The notes under the pieces: model-generated | What the model was told of the DNA's origin: nothing | Databases searched by the model: none | What the model saw: the letters and a program-made list of their open reading frames with translations, nothing else | NCBI RefSeq assembly: GCF_000024325.1 | Contig: NC_013223.1 | Coordinates: forward strand, 620,001-684,000 | Reading direction: 5' to 3' | Source of the DNA: Desulfohalobium retbaense DSM 5692 | Lineage (GTDB): Bacteria > Desulfobacterota > Desulfovibrionia > Desulfovibrionales > Desulfohalobiaceae | DNA: 64,000 nucleotides | In this document: piece after piece, positions 20,223 through 29,494 of the stretch | Layout of the letters: each line of letters starts with the position of its first letter | Numbering within the stretch: position 1 is the stretch's first letter | Translations under genes and position numbers: made by a program

Positions 20223-21166
20223 ACACTCCGGAACTTGTCGTCTCCGCCGTTCCCCATGCCCACAGCGGCAACACCCTGCAGAAGATGATGCGGCAGATCC
20301 TTCTGGCGCTGATTCCGGCTTTGCTTATAGGTGTGGCCTATTATGGGTTCGGCGTGGTTCAGGTGGCAGCCATAGCGGTTGTGTCGGCCTTGGTCTGGCA
20401 GGTGCTTTTACAAAAAGCCATGCATAAGCCGGTCTGTCTTGCCAATATGACTACAGTGGTCTCTGCGCTTTTGCTGGCCATGATCATGCCCCCGGGATTG
20501 CCCTGGTGGGCCGTCTGCGTCGGGACCCTGACCATGGTCTTGCTGGGTATGGAAATCTACGGCGGATACGGCAACAACCCGTTCAACGGCGTATTGATCG
20601 CCTGGGTCGTGCTCCAGATTTCTTTTCCCGCAGCGATGTCTTCATGGGCCTACCCCCCTGGGGAATTGATGACCATCAATACCCCGCTTCAGGTCCTCCA
20701 GGAAGACGGGCCGTTTTTTGTCAATGAATTTTTCAGTTTTTCCGATCTGCTTATGGGCCGCACAGTGGGCTTTGCCGGGCAGACTTCGGCCCTGTTTCTC
20801 CTGCTGGGCGGGTTGTTTCTGCTCTACCGCCGAGTGATCACCTGGCATATTCCGGTCAGCTTTTTGGCTGGGGTGGTGGCTTTCGCCGGGCTGTTTTGGG
20901 CGATCAATGCTGAGGCCCATGCCTCGCCGCTTTTCCATCTCGTGGCCGGCGGGACCATGATCTCGGCCTTTTTCCTGGCCACGGATTTTCCGTCCTCCCC
21001 GGTGACCAAAACGGGCATGCTGCTTTACGGCTTTAGCGCCGGGGTGTTGACCGTGGTCATCCGTATCTGGGGACAATGGCCGGATGGAGCCTTTTTTGCG
21101 GTCTTTTTGATGAGCATGCTCACACCGCTTTTGGATAAAATCGCGCCGCGAGTTTACGGGAGGTAG
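20219..21166 (+). CDS. rnfD: Rnf complex subunit RnfD
   Basis: Integral membrane subunit that normally carries a covalently bound FMN. 315 residues with about nine hydrophobic segments and the conserved GGYGNNPFN. The flavinylation site, usually D-G-x-S-G-A-T followed by P-L, reads ELMTINT then PL (149-156): the acceptor Thr155 position survives but Asp, Gly and Ala are lost. Whether ApbE still modifies it is uncertain. It overlaps the rnfC stop (ATGA). Confidence 0.92.
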   Translation: MNTPELVVSAVPHAHSGNTLQKMMRQILLALIPALLIGVAYYGFGVVQVAAIAVVSALVWQVLLQKAMHKPVCLANMTTVVSALLLAMIMPPGLPWWAVCVGTLTMVLLGMEIYGGYGNNPFNGVLIAWVVLQISFPAAMSSWAYPPGELMTINTPLQVLQEDGPFFVNEFFSFSDLLMGRTVGFAGQTSALFLLLGGLFLLYRRVITWHIPVSFLAGVVAFAGLFWAINAEAHASPLFHLVAGGTMISAFFLATDFPSSPVTKTGMLLYGFSAGVLTVVIRIWGQWPDGAFFAVFLMSMLTPLLDKIAPRVYGR

Positions 21167-21170
21167 GGCC

Positions 21171-21761
21171 GTGTCAGTACGTGAAATTCTCCGCATGATG
21201 CTGGTACTCACGGTGGTCACCGCCGTTTGCGGCGGCGGCTTATCCTTGGTCAAAATGGCTACAGAGGGACAAATTCAGTACCAGAAGTTGAAGAACGTCA
21301 AGGAACCGGCACTGAAACAGGTTCTGTCCGGCTATACGAACGATCCCTTGACGGATCGCAAGGAAATAGTTGTTGGCGAGGACGAACGGGGCACGCCCAT
21401 CAAACGTCCGGTTTTTTATGCCAAAAAAGATGGGACCCTTATTTCCGTGGCCCTGGAAGCCTATGGCGGCGGCTATGACGGCGATATTGGCGTGATGGTG
21501 GCCTTTGACCCGGATGAGGATACTTTGGAGGGGGTTGCCGTGACCACCCATACCGAGACTCCCGGTATTGGGAGCAAGGTCAAGGAGGACCCCGGCTTCG
21601 CCAAGCAGTTCGAGGGCAAGTCCATCGATCAGAGCTTTGCGCCTGGCAGCGGCACCGTCGATGCCATCTCCGGAGCGACATTCTCGTCGCATGGGGTGAT
21701 GAAGGCCGTGGATAAAGCGATAGAAATCTACAAAGCCAATAAGTCGAAGATCCTCGGTTAG
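21171..21761 (+). CDS. rnfG: Rnf complex subunit RnfG (covalent FMN)
   Basis: Membrane-anchored periplasmic flavoprotein. 196 residues with one N-terminal transmembrane helix (ILRMMLVLTVVTAVCGGG). The flavinylation motif DAISGAT (164-170) is canonical, with Thr170 the FMN acceptor for ApbE. GTG start at 21171 with GGGAGG just upstream; four bases separate it from rnfD. Confidence 0.94.
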   Translation: MSVREILRMMLVLTVVTAVCGGGLSLVKMATEGQIQYQKLKNVKEPALKQVLSGYTNDPLTDRKEIVVGEDERGTPIKRPVFYAKKDGTLISVALEAYGGGYDGDIGVMVAFDPDEDTLEGVAVTTHTETPGIGSKVKEDPGFAKQFEGKSIDQSFAPGSGTVDAISGATFSSHGVMKAVDKAIEIYKANKSKILG

Positions 21762-21780
21762 CCCGGGGGAGGAGTGAGCC

Positions 21781-22392
21781 ATGGCGAGTGTGGTGCAAGA
21801 ATTCAAAAAAGGACTCTGGGCGGAGTTGCCGCCGTTTCGGGTCGTTCTCGGGCTGTGCCCGGTCTTGGCCGTGACCAGCGGTGTCGCGTCCGCCCTCGGC
21901 TTCGGTTGCGGCTTGTTGTTCGTTATTACAATGAGCAGCGTGCTGGTCTCCCTGTTGCGCAATGTTATTCCGGACAAGGTGCGCGTTCCGGTTTTTATCA
22001 GTATCATCGCCTCCGGGGTTATTATTGTTGAACGGGTGATGCATGCCTATTTTTACGGCATTTATGAAATCTTGGGCATCTGGATTCCATTGATCGTTGT
22101 CAACTGCCTCATCCTGGGGCGGTCCGAGGCGTTTGCCCGGAAAAATCCCGTCCACTTGGCAGCGGCCGATGCTTTGGGCATGGGCACGGGGTTCACCCTT
22201 TCCCTGGTCGTGTTGTCCTCATTTCGGGAAATTGTCGGTGCCGGGACATGGTTCGGGGCGCAGGTCATGCCGGGATGGTATCTTGGTTTCGAGTTTCTCG
22301 TTCGGCCTCCCGGTGCCTTTGTGTGCTTGGGGATTATGCTGGGCTTGATCAATGTCATTTCCGCACGGCTTGATGCCAGGAAGACCGCCTAA
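21781..22392 (+). CDS. rnfE: Rnf complex subunit RnfE
   Basis: Integral membrane subunit paired with RnfA. 203 residues, about six hydrophobic helices, with the hallmark LGLCPVLAVTSG. RnfA and RnfE together hold the intramembrane iron-sulfur centre through conserved cysteines. GGAGGAG precedes ATG 21781. It lies between rnfG and rnfA. Confidence 0.94.
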   Translation: MASVVQEFKKGLWAELPPFRVVLGLCPVLAVTSGVASALGFGCGLLFVITMSSVLVSLLRNVIPDKVRVPVFISIIASGVIIVERVMHAYFYGIYEILGIWIPLIVVNCLILGRSEAFARKNPVHLAAADALGMGTGFTLSLVVLSSFREIVGAGTWFGAQVMPGWYLGFEFLVRPPGAFVCLGIMLGLINVISARLDARKTA

Positions 22393-22418
22393 CAGCTCAA
22401 GCGTAAAGGGGTAGACGC

Positions 22419-22994
22419 ATGCAAGAATACCTTTTGATGATCGTATCCGCGGTCTTCATCAACAATATCATCCTGTTGCAGTTTCTCGGACTGTGCCCGT
22501 TCGTGGGTGTGTCCAACAAAATGGACTCCGCAATCGGGATGTCTGCTGCGGCCATGTTCGTTAACGTTCTGGCCAGTTCCATCTGCTGGATTATCCAAAA
22601 ATATGTGCTCGTCCCGTTGGATCTCGTGTATTTACAGACCTTGGCCTTTATTGTGGTCATCGCCACACTGGTCCAATTGGTTGAGATTGTCCTGCAGAAA
22701 ATTGCGCCGCCATTGTACCGGTCTCTCGGTATTTATCTGCCGCTGATCACCACGAACTGCATGATCTTCGGTGTGGCCGTCCTCAATATCCGTGAAGAAC
22801 ATACCTTTATGCAGGCCGTGGTGTATGCCTTTTCCACAGCACTTGGCTTCAGCCTGGTGTTGATCTTTATGGCCGGACTGCGCGAGCGGTTTACCATCTC
22901 GCGGATACCCCAGGCGATGCAGGGGTTTCCTATCGCGTTGGTGACGGCCTGTATGATGGGTTTGGCATTCTTCGGCTTAATCGGTTTGGCCTAA
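22419..22994 (+). CDS. rnfA: Rnf complex subunit RnfA
   Basis: Integral membrane subunit, 191 residues, six hydrophobic helices. Family motifs [18 protein letters not shown] and [14 protein letters not shown] each hold a conserved Cys expected to ligate the membrane cluster shared with RnfE. It starts 26 bp after rnfE and 10 bp before rnfB. Confidence 0.95.
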   Translation: MQEYLLMIVSAVFINNIILLQFLGLCPFVGVSNKMDSAIGMSAAAMFVNVLASSICWIIQKYVLVPLDLVYLQTLAFIVVIATLVQLVEIVLQKIAPPLYRSLGIYLPLITTNCMIFGVAVLNIREEHTFMQAVVYAFSTALGFSLVLIFMAGLRERFTISRIPQAMQGFPIALVTACMMGLAFFGLIGLA

Positions 22995-23004
22995 GGAGAA
23001 CAAC

Positions 23005-23865
23005 ATGGGTACCATAACTGCGATTTTGGCCATGGCCGGTTTGGGACTGGGCCTGAGCGCTGTGCTCGGTGTGGCGGCCAAAGTCTTTTATGTCTACGTG
23101 GATCCGCGTATCGAACAGGTTGCTGACTGCCTGCCTGGAGCGAATTGCGGGGGCTGCGGGTATGCGGGATGCAGCGACTATGCAGCGGCGGTTGTCCGTG
23201 GCGAGGTCGAAGCCAATAAATGCACTGCCGGCGGAGAGGCGACCTGCACGGCCATCTGTGAATGCCTCGGTCTCGAGGCGGCCATGGGGGAACGGCAGAT
23301 CGCCAAGATCTTTTGCGTAGGCACTCGCGATGCCGCGAAAAGCAAGTTCGTTTACGACGGCATCGAGGATTGCCGGGCTGCCGCCCGACTTGCCGGTGGG
23401 GATAAGGCATGTTCCTGGGGCTGCCTGGGACTGGGCACCTGCGTGAAGAATTGTCCGTTTGACGCTATGTACATGCAGGACAACGGACTGCCGGGAGTCG
23501 ATCCCGTCAAATGTACTGGGTGCGGCAAATGCGTTGAGATCTGCCCGCGCGACATCCCGAAGTTGACTCCAGAATCCCAATCGACCGCGTGTCTGTGTTG
23601 CTCCCACGACATGGGCAAAGTGGTGAAAAGCGTTTGCAGTGCCGGGTGTATCGGGTGTTCCAAATGCAAGAAAGAGTGCCCGGAAGAGGCCATCACCATG
23701 GACAACTTCCTCGCAGTGGTCGATCCGGCAAAATGTACCGGTTGCGGTGCCTGTATCGAGGTCTGTCCCACGGGCGTGATGCGCAGTTTGCTCCCGGAAG
23801 GGCAGCACCCGATGCATGCCGTTCAATCCGAAACGGCCTCTGAAACCCAGGAGGAACAGGTATGA
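23005..23865 (+). CDS. rnfB: Rnf complex subunit RnfB (polyferredoxin)
   Basis: Electron-entry subunit that accepts electrons from ferredoxin. 286 residues. An N-terminal membrane helix precedes a Cys-rich domain ([12 protein letters not shown]), followed by several CxxCxxCxxxCP motifs, including [24 protein letters not shown] and [12 protein letters not shown]. All expected cluster ligands look intact, unlike RnfC's flavin site. AAGGAG precedes ATG 23005. It overlaps the next gene by four bases. Confidence 0.95.
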   Translation: MGTITAILAMAGLGLGLSAVLGVAAKVFYVYVDPRIEQVADCLPGANCGGCGYAGCSDYAAAVVRGEVEANKCTAGGEATCTAICECLGLEAAMGERQIAKIFCVGTRDAAKSKFVYDGIEDCRAAARLAGGDKACSWGCLGLGTCVKNCPFDAMYMQDNGLPGVDPVKCTGCGKCVEICPRDIPKLTPESQSTACLCCSHDMGKVVKSVCSAGCIGCSKCKKECPEEAITMDNFLAVVDPAKCTGCGACIEVCPTGVMRSLLPEGQHPMHAVQSETASETQEEQV

Positions 23866-24317
23866 AGCTCCTCGTCGCCGTCGACCCCTCCGACTATGCA
23901 TTGAAAATCGCGCGATACGTCGCTGCGGTGGCGCGTCCCGATGTGGCAGTGACCCTGTTTTCCGTGTTGCCGAGTGTTTCGTCCAAGATGGAGCGTGAAC
24001 TCTACCATCCCTTGTTCGCCGAGAAGATGGGGGTTTTAAAGGGGCTGGACGCCCAGCAGGAGCAGATCCTGACCAAGACCATGGAGGAGTGCACCAAAAT
24101 CCTGCAGCAATCCGGCATCCAGAATGTGGAGTCTGTGACCGAGAAGAAGCGTCAGGGTGTTGCCAGGGATATTATGGCCAAAGCCGAGAGTGAAAACTAC
24201 GATACGGTTGTGGTCGGCAAACGGGGCCTGTCCGCCGCCTCGGCATTCGTCCTGGGGAGTGTGTCGCAGAAAGTGGTCAACAACCTCAAAAACGTCACGG
24301 TCTGGGTCATTGAATAA
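23862..24317 (+). CDS. Universal stress protein (UspA family)
   Basis: 151-residue cytosolic UspA-fold protein, beginning [15 protein letters not shown]. The C-terminal nucleotide-binding loop [20 protein letters not shown] resembles the G2xG9G(S/T) ATP-binding pattern. It overlaps rnfB by four bases, so it is translated with the Rnf operon. A link to Rnf is suggested only by position. Confidence 0.88.
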   Translation: MKLLVAVDPSDYALKIARYVAAVARPDVAVTLFSVLPSVSSKMERELYHPLFAEKMGVLKGLDAQQEQILTKTMEECTKILQQSGIQNVESVTEKKRQGVARDIMAKAESENYDTVVVGKRGLSAASAFVLGSVSQKVVNNLKNVTVWVIE

Positions 24318-24789
24318 TTCGCGCACGGAACGCGGGCTCGTGGTCGAGCGTCTTGGACCGCAAACAGTCCAGGTCAAGGTGGATAAAAACGATGCCTGCA
24401 AGGGGTGCTCAATGCGGTGCACTTGCAACCCCGTCGGCACGCAGAAAATGGCCTTTTCCGCCCATGATGCCTTCCAGGCCCAGGTCGGCGATGAGGTCGA
24501 CGTGGCCTTTGAAGCAACGGGCCGCAAACTGGCCATGGCCGTTTTATATGGCGTTCCGCTTCTGGCATTTTTACTGGGCGCGATTATCGGCAATGAGTTG
24601 GCGCTTTTTGGCAGCGCTGACCTTTCAGGAGTGGTTTTAAGCCTTACCGCAACCTTGGCGGCCTTTATCGGGATCCGGTGGTACAGCAGAAATCGCCTCG
24701 AATCTGACGCGGAGTATCGGCCGGTGGTTATCGAGCGATATCCAAGCCCCCCAAAAACCACGGAAGACGAGGCGCCCATCGCGTCCTGA
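24310..24789 (+). CDS. RseC/SoxR-reducing-system family protein
   Basis: 159 residues. The N-terminal half has the RseC pattern: ERGLVVERLGPQTVQVKV followed by a Cys cluster (ACKGCSMRCTC). Two membrane helices follow (LAMAVLYGVPLLAFLLGAII and VVLSLTATLAAFIGI). The likely start is TTG 24310, overlapping the universal stress gene; GTG 24340 is an alternative. In E. coli, RseC acts with the Rnf-homologous Rsx complex, so placement after rnfB supports an Rnf-linked role. Confidence 0.8.
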   Translation: MNNSRTERGLVVERLGPQTVQVKVDKNDACKGCSMRCTCNPVGTQKMAFSAHDAFQAQVGDEVDVAFEATGRKLAMAVLYGVPLLAFLLGAIIGNELALFGSADLSGVVLSLTATLAAFIGIRWYSRNRLESDAEYRPVVIERYPSPPKTTEDEAPIAS

Positions 24790-24817
24790 CTCTCCCACCG
24801 AGCGACAGAAAGAGAAA

Positions 24818-24853
24818 AAAAGCCCCTGCCATGGATCCATGGCAGGGGCTTTT
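24818..24853. terminator. Bidirectional terminator between the rseC-like gene and apbE
   Basis: A perfect 36-base palindrome with AAAA at one end and TTTT at the other (AAAAGCCCCTGCCATGGA and its reverse complement). It serves the convergent Rnf operon and apbE. Confidence 0.93.
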
Positions 24854-24878
24854 GGCGTCAAGCGAGTTGGGAGACGAA

Positions 24879-25916
24879 TTAGGCCCACTCCCCCAGCCAT
24901 CCCTGCGTGTGCGTTTCACGCAGTTCGTCGTCGAGAAGCAGGGCCTCGGTATTCGGAAGCGAATTGGCAAAGGCGACGGCCTCTGGACGCGGTTTGACAA
25001 ACAGGGTGGTGGACAGGGCGTCGGCTTCTGCCACTGTAGGCGCGACCACGCTGACACTGCTGACTGCCCGCGGGGAATGGCCGGAATTGGCGTCAATAAT
25101 ATGGTGGTGGGCCTTATTGCGGTCGAAATAGTGTTCGTAGTTGCCGGACGTCGCCAGAGCCCCATTATTAAGAGCCATGGTCTGGATAAACGGTTTGCGG
25201 CCTCGTGGATCTTTGATCCCGACCCGCCACGCTGCACCGGGGCCTTTGCCAGCCAGGGCCCGGATATCGCCTCCGGCGTTGATCAGGGCGTAGCGGATCC
25301 CCATTTGTTGTAAGGTATTGGCCGCCTGATCGATGATATGCCCTTTGGCGATACCGTCCAGGGTCAGCTGCATGCCGTCCTGGAGTTGCACGCCGTCGGG
25401 GCCAATGTGGACCTTATCGAACCCGATACGGTCGCGGACCCGGCGTACGGCCGTCTCCGAGGGGGCCTCACCGTGGTTCGCAAAGGTCTCTTTGGTCAGG
25501 GTCAACAGGGGCAGGATACTCGCATCAAAGGCCCGCTGGCTGACAGTATAGAAATAGCCAGCCTGGTACAATACGGCGGCGAGTTGCGGCGGCACATCCT
25601 TCAACCGGCCCTGGGCATTGAGTTCACTCAAAGGTGTCCCGGGTGCGTGGCGGTCCAGCACCGGGGTTAGGGCCTGCATGGTGTCCAGGGCGCTTTGCGC
25701 GGCTTCATGGGCCTTGTCACGGGAGGAATCCAGAACCGTGACCGTGACCATGGTCCCCATCAAGGGACGAGTGCTTTGCGCCTGAGGCAGATCCTGGGCC
25801 GCTTGTCCGGGGCGCGCGGCGAGCATAGGTGTGGCGATCCCCAAGGCGCCGAGACCAAGGAATTTCAGACAAGAGCGGCGTGTGGATTGGACGTCGTTGC
25901 TTGCAGTCTTGGACAT
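24879..25916 (-). CDS. apbE: FAD:protein FMN transferase ApbE (Tat-exported)
   Basis: Transfers FMN from FAD onto Thr of D-x-x-S-G-A-T motifs, here most obviously RnfG Thr170. 345 residues. The N-terminus has a twin-arginine type signal, RRSCLKFLG, followed by a hydrophobic stretch to AARPGQAA. Family motifs include LMGTMVTVTV and DGIAKGHIIDQAA, and the metal/FAD-binding region NAGGDIRALAG. It is convergent with the Rnf operon and has its own promoter. Confidence 0.94.
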   Translation of the reverse strand: MSKTASNDVQSTRRSCLKFLGLGALGIATPMLAARPGQAAQDLPQAQSTRPLMGTMVTVTVLDSSRDKAHEAAQSALDTMQALTPVLDRHAPGTPLSELNAQGRLKDVPPQLAAVLYQAGYFYTVSQRAFDASILPLLTLTKETFANHGEAPSETAVRRVRDRIGFDKVHIGPDGVQLQDGMQLTLDGIAKGHIIDQAANTLQQMGIRYALINAGGDIRALAGKGPGAAWRVGIKDPRGRKPFIQTMALNNGALATSGNYEHYFDRNKAHHHIIDANSGHSPRAVSSVSVVAPTVAEADALSTTLFVKPRPEAVAFANSLPNTEALLLDDELRETHTQGWLGEWA

Positions 25917-26138
25917 GACGTTCCCCTTCTATCGTTGGGAGTGAAATGGCTATCCAGCAGGGCTGACCGGACTGGTCGGTTGAACAGTACCCTGCATACC
26001 CAAAAGGTGTCCAGTCGTCAAAACTCCTGCCCCATTTCCGGGATATTTTCTTTGGCTGCGACGTTTGGGGTTTCTACTATCCGGGCACGCCCGGTAAACA
26101 CGGTTCGACGACTCAGTCGATTTCGTTGATCCGTTTAC

Positions 26139-27596
26139 CTACAGGATGTCCCAAACCGGCCCCTGGGGGGTATCCTGGACTTCGATGCCCATTTCCTCCA
26201 GTTGCTGGCGGACGGAATCAGCGGTCGTGAAATCTTTTGCGCGCCGGGCCTCCTGGCGCTTGGTGATCAATTGGGCCACCGCGGAGGTGTCTATGCCTTT
26301 GCGCTTTGCCTTTTGGGTGCGCAGATCATCGAGAAAGGCATCTGGAGTCTGTTGAAACAAGCCCAGGACGTTGCCGATATGCTCGAAGATGCTCTGGATC
26401 CGTTCGAGGAGCTTCCCCCCAGCTTCGGCTTTGCGCCAGGTCTTGTCTTCCAGGATGCGGTTGGCCAACCGGTTGAGCGTGAAGACATGGCCCAAAGCAC
26501 CAGCGGTGTTGAGATCGTCTTCCATATTCTGGCGCCATTTTGCATCCAGATCGTCGATTTCAGCGCTCAACTCCGAGGGCAGCTCGGTTTTGGACCAATT
26601 GCTGCGCGACAGGGCCTCGGCAATGTGTTGTCTCGTCTGGTACAGGCGCCGCAGTCCTTTTTCAGCTTCGTCCATGACCTCCCAATTGAAGTCCAGAGGG
26701 CTGCGATAGTGTTTGGTGACCAGAAAATAGCGCAGGACTTCAGGGAGATAGTAGGACAAAATGTCCCGGATGGTAATGAAGTTGCCCAGCGATTTGGACA
26801 TCTTTTCGGCTTCAACTTGAACAAAGCCGTTGTGGACCCAGAATCGGGCCAATTCCTTGCCACTGGCGGCCAAGGATTGGGCCCGCTCGTTTTCGTGGTG
26901 GGGGAAGGCCAGATCCTGCCCCCCGCCGTGGATGTCCAGAGGCAGGCCCAGGAACCGTTCGCTCATGGCTGAGCACTCAAGATGCCAGCCCGGACGGCCA
27001 TTGCCCCACGGACTGGGCCAGGAAGGCTCTTCCGGCTTGGCCCGCTTCCATAGCGCAAAATCCAGGGGATCTTCTTTTTCTTCACCCGGCGCAATACGGG
27101 CTCCGGCACGCATGGTGTCCAATTCCCGTCCAGACAAGCTTCCGTAACTCGGCAGGGAGCGAACCCGGAAATAGACATCGCCTGAGGCGGTGGCGTAGGC
27201 GTGTCCTTTGGCGATAAGGTTTTCGGCGAGGCCGATCATGTCCTGAATGTGTTCTGTCGCTTTGGGCTCAAAATTGGCGGGCTGGACCCCGAGACGCTCC
27301 ATGTCTTCGTAATAGGCGGCGATATATTTTTGGGCCACCTCGTCCGCCTCAAGGTGCTCTTCCGCGGCACGCTTGATGATCTTGTCGTCCACGTCTGTGA
27401 AGTTGCGGACAAAATGTACAGCAAAATTCTGGTCGCGAAAATACCGTACCAGGACGTCGAAAACAACAGCGGCACGGGCATGGCCAATATGGCAGTAGTC
27501 GTAGGCGGTGATGCCGCAGACGTAGAGGGAGATTTCACCGGAGGTTTGGGGGATAAACTCTTCTTTCTGCCGGGTCATGGAGTTGTATAATTGCAT
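26139..27596 (-). CDS. cysS: Cysteinyl-tRNA synthetase
   Basis: Class I aminoacyl-tRNA synthetase charging tRNA-Cys. 485 residues, normal size. The N-terminal MQLYNSMTRQKEEF leads to the zinc-site Cys and HIGH motif in VCGITAYDYCHIGHAR; the KMSKS loop is EKMSKSLGNF. The 74-bp gap to ispDF suggests they are transcribed together. Confidence 0.97.
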   Translation of the reverse strand: MQLYNSMTRQKEEFIPQTSGEISLYVCGITAYDYCHIGHARAAVVFDVLVRYFRDQNFAVHFVRNFTDVDDKIIKRAAEEHLEADEVAQKYIAAYYEDMERLGVQPANFEPKATEHIQDMIGLAENLIAKGHAYATASGDVYFRVRSLPSYGSLSGRELDTMRAGARIAPGEEKEDPLDFALWKRAKPEEPSWPSPWGNGRPGWHLECSAMSERFLGLPLDIHGGGQDLAFPHHENERAQSLAASGKELARFWVHNGFVQVEAEKMSKSLGNFITIRDILSYYLPEVLRYFLVTKHYRSPLDFNWEVMDEAEKGLRRLYQTRQHIAEALSRSNWSKTELPSELSAEIDDLDAKWRQNMEDDLNTAGALGHVFTLNRLANRILEDKTWRKAEAGGKLLERIQSIFEHIGNVLGLFQQTPDAFLDDLRTQKAKRKGIDTSAVAQLITKRQEARRAKDFTTADSVRQQLEEMGIEVQDTPQGPVWDIL

Positions 27597-27670
27597 CTCA
27601 ACTATCCTTCTTGTCGCTCATGGGTGCCGCAGGTCCGGCCGAGACTGGACGTGTTCCAGGGAGTTGGCCG

Positions 27671-28882
27671 TTACCGGGACTCTGGAAAAGTGGATTCGTG
27701 GGTCGGGGTTTCCCGTTCTCCTGTCACCAGGACGATCGCTTTGATGCCTTCTTTGTGTCCAGTAAATCCGAGCCCTTCTTCAGTAGTCGCCTTCAGATTG
27801 CAATGGTGTTCAGCCAGACCGAGGAGCGCGGCCACGGTTTTTCGGATCTGGTGTTTCCAGGGTTGCAGTTTCGGGGTTTGACAAACCACAGTCATATCGA
27901 CGTGCCGCAGGATGAGTCCGTTGAAACGGCACCAGTCCAAAACGTCGGTAAGCAGGGCACTGCTGTTGGCGTTGTCCCACCGGGGGTCCGTGTCGGGAAA
28001 ATGTTCGCCAATATCTCCGGCCCCCAAACATCCAAGCAGGGCATCCATCAGAGCGTGGAGCAGGACGTCGCCGTCGGAATGGGCGATGATCTCCGGGCCA
28101 TTGGTGATCGGGATCCCGCCGAGTTTCATGGGCCTGCCCGCTCCGTAGCGGTGTACATCGTAGCCCCAACCGGTGCACGGGATCCGGGTCGAAGGAGAAG
28201 CGGTCAACATACGCAAGTCCTCGGCGGTGGTGATTTTGCAATTGCTCCGCTCTCCGGCAACGACCCCGACACGACCGCCGCTATACTCGAGCATGGAGGC
28301 GTCATCGGTAACGTCAATGCCGTGGTCAGCGACTGTTTTGTGGGCCTGGTCAAGCGCAGCGGTGCGAAACCCCTGAGGGGTTTGAATTGCAAAGAGTTCA
28401 TGGCGAGGGAGGGTGGTGCTGACCAAGTCTTGTTGGGCCTGTTTGATGGTGTCGGTGACTGGAATCCCGGGCACGACACCGTCAAAACATTCCAAGGCGT
28501 CCAGGACGCGTTGCGTGAGGGGGGCACTGACAAAGGGGCGGGCAGCGTCGTGGATCAGGACGCGGCGGCACTCGGCCGGCAGGGAAGCCAGCCCCTGGGC
28601 CGAGGAATCCTGGCGGCGTCTGCCGCCAACGGTCCACCGCACCGGGACTCCCAGGGGCGATTGGGCCGCACACTCGTTGAACAGCGCGCGCGCGGTTTCC
28701 AATTCCTCTGCCGGAGCAACCATGACAATGCCTTCGATGCTTGGCATGGCGGCAAACGTGGCGGCACTGTGCCACAATAGCGGCCGGCCAAGATAGTGCA
28801 GGAATTGTTTCTTGACCCCGCTTGTGGCTTCGGCGAGGCGTGAGCCGCTACCGCCGGCGAGGATGATGGTCCAGGTGGACAT
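27671..28882 (-). CDS. ispDF: Bifunctional IspD/IspF isoprenoid enzyme
   Basis: Catalyses two non-consecutive steps of the MEP pathway: CTP-dependent cytidylylation of MEP, and cyclisation to MEcPP. 403 residues. The IspD domain (about 1-230) starts with TIILAGGSGSRL and contains HDAARPFV. The IspF domain (about 238-400) has the metal motif GYDVHRY and HSDGDVLLHALMDALLG. The start is ATG 28882; an in-frame upstream start at 28909 is less likely by homology. The fusion is typical of some alpha- and deltaproteobacteria. Confidence 0.95.
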   Translation of the reverse strand: MSTWTIILAGGSGSRLAEATSGVKKQFLHYLGRPLLWHSAATFAAMPSIEGIVMVAPAEELETARALFNECAAQSPLGVPVRWTVGGRRRQDSSAQGLASLPAECRRVLIHDAARPFVSAPLTQRVLDALECFDGVVPGIPVTDTIKQAQQDLVSTTLPRHELFAIQTPQGFRTAALDQAHKTVADHGIDVTDDASMLEYSGGRVGVVAGERSNCKITTAEDLRMLTASPSTRIPCTGWGYDVHRYGAGRPMKLGGIPITNGPEIIAHSDGDVLLHALMDALLGCLGAGDIGEHFPDTDPRWDNANSSALLTDVLDWCRFNGLILRHVDMTVVCQTPKLQPWKHQIRKTVAALLGLAEHHCNLKATTEEGLGFTGHKEGIKAIVLVTGERETPTHESTFPESR

Positions 28883-28924
28883 GGGTGTTTGTCGCGCTCC
28901 TGGGAGCAAATACGTTGAAAAAAT

Positions 28925-29293
28925 GGAGTTGGGCGTAAGCCGGGTTTTGTATCGAGGACCGTCATTCCTCTAGGACAGAGATTACTCCCTGCCTCAAGCG
29001 ACCTACCCGGGAGTTTCGGTCGGGCAAACCTCAAACACTCCCCTATTTGGTCTTGCTCCGGGCGGGGTTTACCGAGCTTGCCGCGTCACCGCGACAACTG
29101 GTGGGCTCTTACCCCACCGTTTCACCCTTACCCGCACTTCCTGGCGCGAGCCAAGGTACGGGCGGTCTGTTTTCTGTGGCACTGTCCAGGGATCACTCCC
29201 TCTGGGATTTCCCCAGCGCCCTGCCCTGCGGAGCCCGGACTTTCCTCCCCCGGCCGCGCGAACGCGACCGGCAGCGACGGTCTGCCCAACTCC
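28925..29293 (-). ncRNA. rnpB: RNase P RNA, bacterial class A
   Basis: Catalytic RNA of RNase P. Read on the minus strand, the 5' end GGAGTTGGGC pairs with the 3' end GCCCAACTCC to form P1. The universal GAGGAAAGTCCGGGCTCC lies shortly after it, and ACCCGGCTTACGCCC lies near the 3' end. About 369 nt. A T-run (ATTTTTTC) follows the 3' end, 40 bases before ispDF. Confidence 0.95.
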
Positions 29294-29494
29294 AAAAATA
29301 GCGTTCCGTGATCCGAGTTCGGGATTTTCGCCACGCCTTATGCTCATAGCAGGGGCGCTTGTTTTCCCCCTCAACCGTGATTGCACAAAGGGTCGCGAAA
29401 AACCGAATCGCTTTCTTCGGCTACGGGAAAAAAGGAACGGATCGAGTTCAAAATGCCAAAAGCGGTCTGAACGGGTTCCCCGCTTGCCGCGGTG

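Noticed and set aside
27611-28780. A 389-codon plus-strand open frame
   Set aside because: It is antisense to ispDF, which has intact active sites and correct length.
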